DNA of 7,282 nt from the NCBI GenBank assembly GCA_945980015.1, contig CAMFQI010000055.1, positions 1-7,282 of the forward strand, given 5' to 3'. Source of the stretch: an uncultured Eubacterium sp. (lineage in GTDB: Bacteria > Bacillota > Clostridia > Oscillospirales > Acutalibacteraceae). The position numbers were made by a program, and so were the translations under genes. The notes below the pieces were generated by a model. That model was not told the origin of the DNA. It did no database searches and saw only the letters and a list, made by a program, of their open reading frames with translations. Positions 1 through 5,732 of the stretch are shown here, piece by piece. Position 1 is the first letter of the stretch. Every line of letters starts with the position of its first letter.

Positions 1-22
1 ATTGGGTGATGTGATGTCACCA

Positions 23-538
23 CTACATACACATTTCTGTATATGCTGACTGTTTAGGAATTGTCTTACTCACGACTAAAGTCACGAGTGTGCGACAATT
101 CATTTCAATCAAATTGTCATCGTGAATGTCCTTGTACATAGCCATAAATGTTTTACGGCTGTTGGACGGTGAAAATTTCTGAAGGTCTTTTGGAGTGAAG
201 TTAATTTCATCCTTTTTAAACTTAGCAATATCTCTATGTATGTATATCTCAAACATAAGTCTTGCCACAATGTTTATTTCATCAGACGTAAGGTCACCCT
301 CGACTGCTCTGTACCTTTCGTCATTCTCAACAATAAACTCGTCAATGATTGTGAGAGAAACAGGAACGTTGCACCGCCACTTCCACATTGTAAGAGCTTC
401 CTCAACAATAGCGTTGGCTCTTTCAGTGGCAAGCTGTAAAGATTCCTCGTCAGTCAGATTATAATAATCAAAGAACTCTTCGTCTTCCTCTATAATATGG
501 AAGAATCTTTCAATGATTTTTGAAACCGGAGTTGACAC
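23..538 (-). CDS. Putative head-completion / head-tail connector protein
   Basis: About 171 residues, acidic and mostly helical by composition, with no recognised motif, signal peptide or membrane segment. The function is inferred from position only: in tailed-phage head operons a small protein of this size two genes after the major capsid protein is commonly the connector or adaptor that closes the portal vertex. The ORF can be extended to GTG codons at 550 or 547. I prefer the GTG at 538-536 because the bases 553-545 (AAGGTGGTG) match the anti-Shine-Dalgarno sequence almost perfectly and sit 6 nt upstream of it, while the two upstream GTGs lie inside that site. The stop is TAG at 25-23. It begins about 20 bp after the stop of the preceding gene, so the two are cotranscribed. 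It could equally be an unrelated minor structural protein. Confidence 0.75.
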   Translation of the reverse strand: MSTPVSKIIERFFHIIEEDEEFFDYYNLTDEESLQLATERANAIVEEALTMWKWRCNVPVSLTIIDEFIVENDERYRAVEGDLTSDEINIVARLMFEIYIHRDIAKFKKDEINFTPKDLQKFSPSNSRKTFMAMYKDIHDDNLIEMNCRTLVTLVVSKTIPKQSAYTEMCM

Positions 539-544
539 TGAAAT

Positions 545-556
545 CACCACCTTATT
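545..556 (-). promoter_or_regulatory. Strong Shine-Dalgarno site that decides a GTG start
   Basis: Read on the minus strand, the bases are ATAAGGTGGTGA-like and differ from the ideal anti-16S complement (TAAGGAGGTGAT) at about one position. They directly follow the TAA stop of the upstream gene at 559-557 and lie 6 nt before GTG at 538. The two in-frame GTG codons at 550 and 547 fall within this site and so are poor start candidates. Confidence 0.6.
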
Positions 557-1219
557 TTACTTTTTAGATTCATCTGCCGTTTCCGATGCACGCTTACCCT
601 TAGTAATCTTCTTTTCAACTTCGGGAACTGCAACAGCGTTTGTTGTTTTGGGAGCAGTAGCTTCAGCAAGAAGCTTTGCCATTTCTGCCACCTGTTTTTC
701 CAGAGCAGCAATCTTTTCTGTGTAAGAATCGGGAACGGTTTCCTTGGGAGTAAGCTTAATTGCAGACTTATACTTACCGGTCTGAAGTTCCTTATATCTC
801 TTTTCAATAAGATTGCTAGTACGTGTAGGAATATCTGCACCTCTGCTTGTCAGCCACATAGCCAAACCACGAACTTCATCAAACTGTGTGATGTTGTCGA
901 TATTTACAATCTTCTGCAAACCGTCCAAAGTGGGATGCCTCAGAATATCTTTGATTTCCTCGGTAGTCATAAGCTTGCGCCAATCGTGCATCTTGAGCAC
1001 ATCCTCATACAGTTCCTTTTCATCTTCGGGAGCAAATCGCAGCAAACCAATCTTGAATGTGTTGGTTGAACTGTGAATGTAACGAATGTCGTCAAGCTCC
1101 ACAGGGAATGTTGAAGGATTACCATTATTGTCACAAGGAGAAATGACAAAACCATCATTCTTCGTCTTTACACAGACGGGGGTAAAACGATAGTTATATA
1201 ACTCATAAATTTTTGCCAT
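557..1219 (-). CDS. Phage structural-region protein of unknown function with C-terminal coiled coil
   Basis: I do not recognise a family. The 220 residues divide into a mixed beta/alpha N-terminal part (about 1-110), a helical middle (about 110-150) containing the segment FDEVRGLAMWLTSRGADI, a probable short coiled coil at 167-187 (EKIAALEKQVAEMAKLLAE pattern), and a Lys/Glu/Thr-rich disordered tail (190-220). There is no signal peptide or membrane helix. The ATG at 1219 is preceded by AAAGGA about 10 nt upstream. It starts 63 bp after the capsid stop and ends just before the Shine-Dalgarno site of the next gene, so it belongs to the head operon. Possible roles are a head-tail joining accessory or a minor head protein. 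This is positional inference. Confidence 0.85.
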   Translation of the reverse strand: MAKIYELYNYRFTPVCVKTKNDGFVISPCDNNGNPSTFPVELDDIRYIHSSTNTFKIGLLRFAPEDEKELYEDVLKMHDWRKLMTTEEIKDILRHPTLDGLQKIVNIDNITQFDEVRGLAMWLTSRGADIPTRTSNLIEKRYKELQTGKYKSAIKLTPKETVPDSYTEKIAALEKQVAEMAKLLAEATAPKTTNAVAVPEVEKKITKGKRASETADESKK

Positions 1220-1246
1220 TATTCATTTATCCTTTCTTGAAGTAAA

Positions 1247-1276
1247 GGGTGACCTCCGCAATTGCGAAAGCCACCC
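1247..1276 (-). other. Intergenic stem-loop after the capsid gene
   Basis: On the minus strand GGGTGGC (1276-1270) can pair with GGTCACCC (1254-1247), giving about seven pairs including one G.T and one bulge. The loop contains the self-complementary sequence CGCAATTGCG. It lies between the capsid stop and the next gene. No U-run follows, so it does not look like an ordinary intrinsic terminator. It may be an attenuating or mRNA 3'-end stabilising structure. Confidence 0.35.
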
Positions 1277-1282
1277 CGCTGA

Positions 1283-1459
1283 TTATTCGGAGAGAGTAAT
1301 CTTAGCTACATTCTCAATGTTTGTGATAGCGTATCCGTAAGTGAAGTCCTTAATAGACAGGTGAACCATCTCAGAATTGTTGTCCATAGTCTCGTAAGTA
1401 TGAACCTCACCCTTCATATCGAGAGTACCGATCTTACCAGCCACACCGAAAATACGTTT
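1283..1459 (-). CDS. Major capsid protein, exon 2 (C-terminal 58 codons)
   Basis: This is an open frame of 58 codons plus TAA (1285-1283) with no start codon of its own. The codon immediately upstream in frame is TAG (1462-1460), which is the predicted last three bases of the intron. The peptide runs KRIFGVAGKIGTLDMKG... and ends VAKITLSE. It joins in frame to the end of exon 1 (...GSLAIPD) after removal of 1460-3032, giving a 331-residue protein, a plausible length for a HK97-fold capsid protein. The sequence 'IPD-x-RIFGVAGKIG' reads as a natural continuation, and this region has no other explanation. The join is deduced from sequence; no transcript was seen. Confidence 0.88.
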   Translation of the reverse strand, partial: KRIFGVAGKIGTLDMKGEVHTYETMDNNSEMVHLSIKDFTYGYAITNIENVAKITLSE

Positions 1460-1468
1460 CTATTACGT

Positions 1469-2593
1469 TTAAGAAAAATGTTTGTTTATTATTGATTCTA
1501 TATTGTCAAAATCCGTGTAAGGGATTCGTATTAAAGTTATACCATTATCTTTACAATATTCATCTTTTAGTTTATCTCTGTATCTCGTTTTTTCAAATAA
1601 CGCTTGAGGAGTTCCTTTATTATCATGCTTCACAAATCGTACAGGGTGAAAGTGTTGTTCTCCATCGTATTCAATACAGGTGTTATAATCAGGCAAAAAG
1701 AAGTCAAATCGCAAATAGTTAATATATTTACAATTGTCAAATGTATGCTCGGTATTATAAGAAATTTTCAGAGTGTCAAGAACTTCTCCTATTTTCTTTT
1801 CCCCTTGTGAAACATTACATTTAGGGCAACCTCTGCCTTTTAATATTGATGTAGGTAAAGTATCCCACAAATATCCACATACTTTGCATCTGAAATTTGC
1901 ATGGTGCGACATATCTATATATCCGCCTATATATTCAACATATTCATTTTCACTTACTCTATCGGCAAACATTTCTTCCGATACTTTAATATGATTTGAA
2001 CATTTTGGGCAACCTGAATTGGATTTATTTAACAATGCGTTAGATACAGCAAACCATTCATAACCACACTCACTGCACTTAAAGTGCATCTTTTTGTTTA
2101 CTCCACTAAATAAGTCAAGTGGAATAATATTTGGGTGCTTGATATTCATCTCGTTTATATATTCTTCGTGAGTTCTCCTGTTTTGATTTTTATTTGCACA
2201 CAATGGACAACCGTGACCACCTAATAATATGTGAGGAAAAGTTTCCCACACGTTTCCATCTAACATACAGCGACAGACGATTTTGGAATTGTTGCTTTTA
2301 TATTCAGATAAAAACTCAATATTCGGATTAATATTTTTAATTTCATTAATAAATTGAGTGTGAGTTTTTCTTATAGCCTTAGCACGCTCTTTAGCTGCAC
2401 AACATATACAATTTCTATAATTCCCAAATTTATCTTTTTCAATTAAGCATCTAGCATTAACTTCACGAGTGTCACCACAAGACCGACATTTTCTTAGTAC
2501 AGGTTTTCTTAACCCGTGAAATTCACTTAAGACTTCAAAAAATGGATGATTATCGAGTATGTATATTATTTCATCTTTTGTGATATACATCAT
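1469..2593 (-). CDS. Intron-encoded homing endonuclease: zinc-ribbon repeats plus Vsr-like nuclease domain
   Basis: The 374 residues probably cut intron-lacking capsid alleles so that the intron is copied in by repair. Four zinc-ribbon-like modules come first: C36/C39 with C62/C65, C107/C109 with C129/C132, C173/C176 with C195/C198, and C236/C239 with C256/C259. The last three share an aromatic W and a GCPxC ending. A C-terminal nuclease-like domain (about 262-374) follows, with GEKKIGEVL (E265), RFDFFLPD (D297), IEYDGEQHF (E308, D310, H314) and a late RDKLKDEYC...LIRIPY segment. This is typical of Vsr-like or EDxHD intron endonucleases in phages; the exact family is inferred. ATG ATG at 2593/2590 follows AAAGGA directly. 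An in-frame TTG at 2638 would add 15 residues but lacks a clear ribosome site and lies in a predicted stem. The stop is 8 nt from the 3' splice site. Confidence 0.87.
   Translation of the reverse strand: MMYITKDEIIYILDNHPFFEVLSEFHGLRKPVLRKCRSCGDTREVNARCLIEKDKFGNYRNCICCAAKERAKAIRKTHTQFINEIKNINPNIEFLSEYKSNNSKIVCRCMLDGNVWETFPHILLGGHGCPLCANKNQNRRTHEEYINEMNIKHPNIIPLDLFSGVNKKMHFKCSECGYEWFAVSNALLNKSNSGCPKCSNHIKVSEEMFADRVSENEYVEYIGGYIDMSHHANFRCKVCGYLWDTLPTSILKGRGCPKCNVSQGEKKIGEVLDTLKISYNTEHTFDNCKYINYLRFDFFLPDYNTCIEYDGEQHFHPVRFVKHDNKGTPQALFEKTRYRDKLKDEYCKDNGITLIRIPYTDFDNIESIINKHFS
1477..1489. repeat. Left arm of a 13-bp inverted repeat bracketing the endonuclease ORF
   Basis: The bases AATGTTTGTTTAT are the exact reverse complement of 2631-2643. 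In the intron RNA this is the 3' arm of a possible long-range stem. It lies inside the last codons of the endonuclease (Asn-Lys-His-Phe) and 17 nt before the 3' splice site, so the same bases would serve both coding and RNA folding. Confidence 0.65.
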
Positions 2594-2630
2594 TCCTTTA
2601 TTGTTAATTCTTACACAATTAACATTTATT

Positions 2631-2643
2631 ATAAACAAACATT
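2631..2643. repeat. Right arm of a 13-bp inverted repeat bracketing the endonuclease ORF
   Basis: The bases ATAAACAAACATT pair exactly with 1477-1489. They sit just after the P9-type hairpins and about 40 nt before the preferred ATG of the endonuclease, so the stem would put nearly the whole ORF in its loop. The alternative TTG start at 2638 is inside this arm. Confidence 0.65.
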
Positions 2644-2645
2644 AT

Positions 2646-2916
2646 ATGGACGCTACTCCATTCTCGTTGCACAAAGCAACCTCATACTTTCATATGAGTA
2701 CAGACTATATCTTCATCTTTATAACTTCCGAATTATAAAGAGCATACCACTTCGATTGCCAAACGCTTGCAATCTACTCCCTTACGGGATAGTCGTTGAG
2801 GATTCCTCTGTTCGAGGCTTTCCTGCTGATTGTCGATTTTTATGCAGTGTTTAGGATTCAACCTTGCACCATATATTTGATTTTTTCTGCTTTCGCAACT
2901 TTTCCACCTAGGCATA
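2646..2916 (-). ncRNA. Group I intron catalytic core (P3 to P9.2)
   Basis: This part of the intron holds the catalytic helices and no credible gene. In minus-strand order: P3 5' strand, P4 5' strand followed by GAAAGC, AATCAGCAGGAAAGCC carrying the P4 3' strand, the P6 hairpin CCTC-GAACA-GAGG, P7 5' strand, P7.1 (CCCGTAAGGG), P7.2 (GATTGC...GCAATC), P3 3' strand, P8 (CTTTATAA/TTATAAAG), J8/7 with AAGAT, P7 3' strand, P9 (CTCATA/TATGAG), P9.1 (GTTGC/GCAAC) and a small ATGGA/TCCAT hairpin (2646-2661). P5 was not resolved by eye. All core elements are present in the right order, so the ribozyme looks intact. Confidence 0.88.
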
Positions 2917-3032
2917 TTTCATCCTTTTGTTTCAGTTCAAATATCTTTACGAGTTTCCAGCATTTCAATATGTATTTATTCATATGACTCACGTCAATAC
3001 GCCGACTATTTATTTTGTAAATAAAATATTTA

Positions 3033-3851
3033 ATCGGGGATAGCAAGAGAACCATCAGCCATCTTCTTAGCTGTAGGAATTGCAGAAAGAACTGCGCCGC
3101 CGTATGTGCCAAGTCTGCCATATCTGTTGATTTCATCCTTCATATCTGTGGACAGATACTGATAGAAACCGGGCATTCTGCCGATAGCCTGAATGTACTT
3201 GGAGAGAGCAACAACATTGGTTGTTCCTGTGCTCCAGTCGGACAGATAATTTGTAAGCTTGTCCATAGCTTCGATTGTAGGCACACCACCTGTAACAGCA
3301 AACACCTGATCGCCGCCGGTAATTGCAGCATCAACGCCTGCAAATACATCTGCAAACAGAGCGTTCTTCAGTGCCTCAGTTGCATATGTAATAAGTGTAG
3401 AGATAGACTTAAAACCGTTTCTGCGGAGTTCGACATAACGAATGTCTGTCTCAATCTGCTTGTTCTTCCATACGGGAGCAAGGAACTTAACATCAATCCA
3501 AGAACGATCAACATTACCGCCCTTAGCAGCATCGTAAGCAATAAGTGTATTCTTAGGTGTAGCCATTACCTCGGCATCGTCAAACTCACCAACGGAACCT
3601 CTGTCAAAGAGTTCGTCAAGCAGCTCGTCGGGCGCATTGTAAAGCTCAGTCTGTACAGTCTTAGTAACAAGAGAAGCAATCTCATTATTAACATCAACAC
3701 CTCTGTTACCGATATCCTTTGCCCAAGCGTCAAGAGTAGAAGCGATTTCCTTCTCCTCGCTGGACAGTGCAAGATTGTACATACTCTTTTCGGCAGTCTT
3801 ATAAATCTTGCCATCTTCCTTCATAATAGAAGCAACTTCTGTATTCAGCAT
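3033..3851 (-). CDS. Major capsid protein, exon 1 (N-terminal 273 codons)
   Basis: This is the main shell protein of the phage head, probably of HK97 fold; that is inferred from context, length and general pattern rather than a catalytic motif. The ATG at 3851 is preceded by a strong AAGGAG 8-9 nt upstream. An acidic/helical N-terminal arm (about 1-75) precedes the core, with segments such as TLIAYDAAKGGNVDRSW and the glycine-rich ITGGDQVFAVTGGVPT. The frame ends at ...MADGSLAIPD, where GAT (3035-3033) is followed at once by TAA, the first bases of a group I intron. Exon 2 at 1459-1283 restores the C terminus. Read without splicing, the product would lack 58 C-terminal residues, which in capsid proteins normally belong to the shell core, so it is unlikely to assemble. 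It lies 24 bp downstream of the decoration-type gene. Confidence 0.9.
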
Positions 3852-3875
3852 AGTTTTATCTCCTTCTTTTAAAAA

Positions 3876-4319
3876 TTAGTCAACGTATCTTACACGAGCA
3901 AGTGTGTGACCGTTATCGTTGTATGTACCAAGGAACTGGAAGTGAGTTGTGCCGGAAGCCTTTACAACCTTACCGTCAGTACCAGCCTCAACAAAATCAT
4001 TGGCAACCAGAGTATTATCAAACTGATCAGTACCAATAACATCTGCATTGTCGAGCATATTCAGCACTACAAACTCGCCTTCCTTGATGGTATTGAACTG
4101 CTCGTCATAGTCAGAGAAATCTGCTCTTGCAGCATTCAGACCATAAGGTACAGGAGCCTTGTTTACAAATGCAACATCTGTAGCTGTTGCAGAATCAGCA
4201 ACATCAACAGTCTTTGTTGCATAATCATACTTTACAAGCATACCGGTCTTAAGATCGCCGGCAGCCTTGAATGTTGCGTCGCAAGGACGCTGTTCATTAA
4301 TCTGGAAAAATCTCAGCAT
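3876..4319 (-). CDS. Putative head decoration / capsid-stabilising protein
   Basis: This 147-residue, beta-rich acidic protein has no signal peptide or membrane segment. Glycine-turn segments (DLKTGMLVKYDYATKTVDVAD near the N terminus, TIKEGEFVVLNML in the middle, LARVRYVD at the end) suggest a small beta-barrel or sandwich. The gene lies between the protease-scaffold and the major capsid gene, where lambda-type phages encode the decoration protein that binds the expanded shell. The role is inferred from position and composition. The ATG at 4319 has AAAGGA 8 nt upstream, and the TAA at 3878-3876 is 24 bp before the capsid start. Alternatives are a head fibre base or an uncharacterised capsid cofactor. 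Confidence 0.8.
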   Translation of the reverse strand: MLRFFQINEQRPCDATFKAAGDLKTGMLVKYDYATKTVDVADSATATDVAFVNKAPVPYGLNAARADFSDYDEQFNTIKEGEFVVLNMLDNADVIGTDQFDNTLVANDFVEAGTDGKVVKASGTTHFQFLGTYNDNGHTLARVRYVD

Positions 4320-4343
4320 ATCAATTATCCTTTCTCTTTCTTT

Positions 4344-5732
4344 TTACTTACCAAAGTAAGAATCCATTACACTTCTGAAATCAGTAGCGGATACATCCTC
4401 ACCATCGGAAATGTTTGCCGCAGCAGCAGGAGAACTCTCAGCAACTTCAGCCTTGGGTGTTTCATCGTGCTTATCAAGAGATGCGAGCAGTCTGTCCGCA
4501 ATAATACTCTTAACACCAGCTTCATCCATATTTGCCAGACAAGCCTTGAGAGTTTCGTCGCTTTCAAACTCAGCTTCAGCAATAAATCCTGACTTAACAG
4601 CTCTGCCGACAATCTGTGCCCTCTTCTCAGCCTTCTCCGCTTCAACACGCTGACGCTCAACCTCGGAATACTTTTCCTTGTAAATCTTCAGTTCTGCAAC
4701 CTCAGCAACAGTATCCTTGAGCTTATCAGTAAGTTCGGAAACAAGAGCGTTAGCCTTTTCAAGCTGGCTAGTCAGCGATGCAATCTTTTCAGCGTTCTCT
4801 TCCGCTTCCTTCTTTTTCTTGCACTCGCTTTCGTCCTCTTCCTCGGCACACTTCTTTTTCTTGCACTCACTCTCGTCCTCTTCCTCGGCACACTTCTTCT
4901 TTTTACACTCACCTTCATTGGGAGTGTTATCATTTGCTTCTATAGACTTAGAAGAAGTTGAAGACTCAGGAGAGGGAGTGGTTTCGGGGTCTGTTTCCTG
5001 AGCGTTCTCAATCTCAGGTACAGAATCAATAATCTTCTCAGTATCCAATTCTGCAATCTCCTTTTCCTCAATTTTATTTATACTTTTAATCGAGTCTCTT
5101 GCCAAAGCAACGGCAAGTTCAAACTCGTCAGTATCGCTATTTTCCTGTGCGGCGCACTGTACCATACCCGCACCCGGCACTGCACCCGGTACATTTGTAC
5201 CCAGCAGACAGTTGCCAATAAATGAAATATCCTTGAGAATTTTACCCTCTCTGACAATCTCAGAGTTCTCGGCAATAAGTTCCCAAGATGTATGAACCTT
5301 GTTTGCAGCCCAAAGCTTGTCAAGAACCATACAATACTCAGGACATCTGACAGACCATATCTTTGCCTGAATCATAATGCAGTTCTTTTCACCTGAGTAA
5401 CCTGCAACGTTACGCTTCTCCACCCAAGCATTGACAACACTGCCGATAGGTGTAGTTCCATATCGGTACACAGTTTCACCGTTGGCCATTTTCTCCTGAT
5501 ATACTTCGTGACCTCTGAAGTCAACAGGATTGCCATCACTGTCAGTTACAAGCTTAGCCACAATAGGAAATCCGATGATTGATTCACAACTCTTCTGACC
5601 TTCCTCAGTTGTGATGAAACGCTTATTCAAATCCCATTCGTCCAGCACAGAGATAAGAAAGGTCCCAAGCTTGTATGTCTTAAATTCTGCAAGCTCAACA
5701 AGATTGCCGCTCATTACAAAATTTTCACTCAT
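4344..5732 (-). CDS. Prohead protease-scaffold fusion protein
   Basis: The 462 residues appear to combine two assembly functions. Residues 1-195 look like a prohead maturation protease of the serine herpesvirus-assemblin/HK97-gp4 type. H75 (FRGHEVY) and S149 in VHTSWELI are candidate catalytic residues, and GKILKDISFIGNCLLGTNVPGA resembles the segment after the active site. Residues 200-275 are an acidic, Ser/Pro-rich linker. At 275-310 lies a tandem ECKKKKCAEEEDES repeat. Residues 311-375 form a long coiled coil, followed by a helical segment and an acidic Ala-rich tail ending DSYFGK, typical of scaffolds. The scaffold guides shell assembly and is then cleaved. The ATG at 5732 overlaps the portal stop by 4 bp (ATGA), with AAAGGAG 8 nt upstream. 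Protease assignment is moderately sure, as the catalytic residues were picked by eye. Confidence 0.82.
   Translation of the reverse strand: MSENFVMSGNLVELAEFKTYKLGTFLISVLDEWDLNKRFITTEEGQKSCESIIGFPIVAKLVTDSDGNPVDFRGHEVYQEKMANGETVYRYGTTPIGSVVNAWVEKRNVAGYSGEKNCIMIQAKIWSVRCPEYCMVLDKLWAANKVHTSWELIAENSEIVREGKILKDISFIGNCLLGTNVPGAVPGAGMVQCAAQENSDTDEFELAVALARDSIKSINKIEEKEIAELDTEKIIDSVPEIENAQETDPETTPSPESSTSSKSIEANDNTPNEGECKKKKCAEEEDESECKKKKCAEEEDESECKKKKEAEENAEKIASLTSQLEKANALVSELTDKLKDTVAEVAELKIYKEKYSEVERQRVEAEKAEKRAQIVGRAVKSGFIAEAEFESDETLKACLANMDEAGVKSIIADRLLASLDKHDETPKAEVAESSPAAAANISDGEDVSATDFRSVMDSYFGK
4809..4912 (-). repeat. 42-bp tandem repeat (about 2.5 copies) in the scaffold region
   Basis: Copies at 4809-4850 and 4851-4892 differ at only about two bases, and a partial, more diverged copy follows at 4893-4912. 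Each copy encodes the 14 residues ECKKKKCAEEEDES, placing a CKKKKC block next to an acidic EEEDE block. The unit is in frame, so copy-number changes would keep the reading frame. Confidence 0.9.

Larger units (their letters stand above)
1460..3032 (-). ncRNA. Group I self-splicing intron (subgroup IA, td-like) in the major capsid gene
   Basis: The 1573-nt insertion has the group I secondary-structure set. P1: exon CCGAT (3037-3033) pairs with the guide GTCGG (3006-3002), leaving a U.G wobble at the 5' splice site. P2: TGAC/GTCA at 2985-2996. P3: TATGCC (2916-2911) with GGTATG (2748-2743). P4: TTGC near 2900 with GCAG near 2825. P6: CCTC/GAGG near 2817-2805. P7: GACTAT (2794-2789) with ATAGTC (2708-2703), perfect. 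P7.1: 2779-2788. P7.2: 2754-2774. P8: 8 bp, 2717-2740. P9 and P9.1: 2681-2698 and 2666-2680. The intron ends in G at 1460. The motifs CAACGACTATCCC and AAGATATAGTCTG closely resemble the T4 td intron core as I remember it. A homing endonuclease ORF occupies the 3' part. Subgroup assignment is less certain than the class. Confidence 0.93.

Noticed and set aside
1..23. Possible start of a further gene (GTG GTG at 23-18, open to the left edge)
   Set aside because: Only about seven codons are visible and no separate ribosome site can be distinguished, so it cannot be supported.
1283..1459. Exon 2 as an independent small gene
   Set aside because: There is no start codon or ribosome site, and an in-frame TAG precedes it; it makes sense only as the capsid C terminus.
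1469..2593. Endonuclease as a transcription factor or transposase zinc-ribbon protein
   Set aside because: The C-terminal nuclease-like motifs and the position inside a group I intron favour homing endonuclease.
1460..3032. Insertion sequence, intein or group II intron as the cause of the capsid split
   Set aside because: There are stops in frame at both ends (no intein), no terminal inverted repeats or target duplication with a transposase, and no group II domain V or reverse transcriptase; P7 and P1 fit group I.
2546..3136. Short ORFs on both strands in the 5' part of the intron
   Set aside because: They overlap the conserved ribozyme helices and show no protein-like pattern; the region is explained by RNA structure.
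3906..4592. 228-codon plus-strand ORF antisense to the decoration and scaffold genes
   Set aside because: It spans two well-supported minus-strand genes and their intergenic gap, has a composition typical of an antisense shadow and no ribosome site that stands out.
4717..5001. Plus-strand ORF rich in Ser and Phe with repeats
   Set aside because: It is the antisense reading of the CKKKKC/EEEDE repeat of the scaffold gene.
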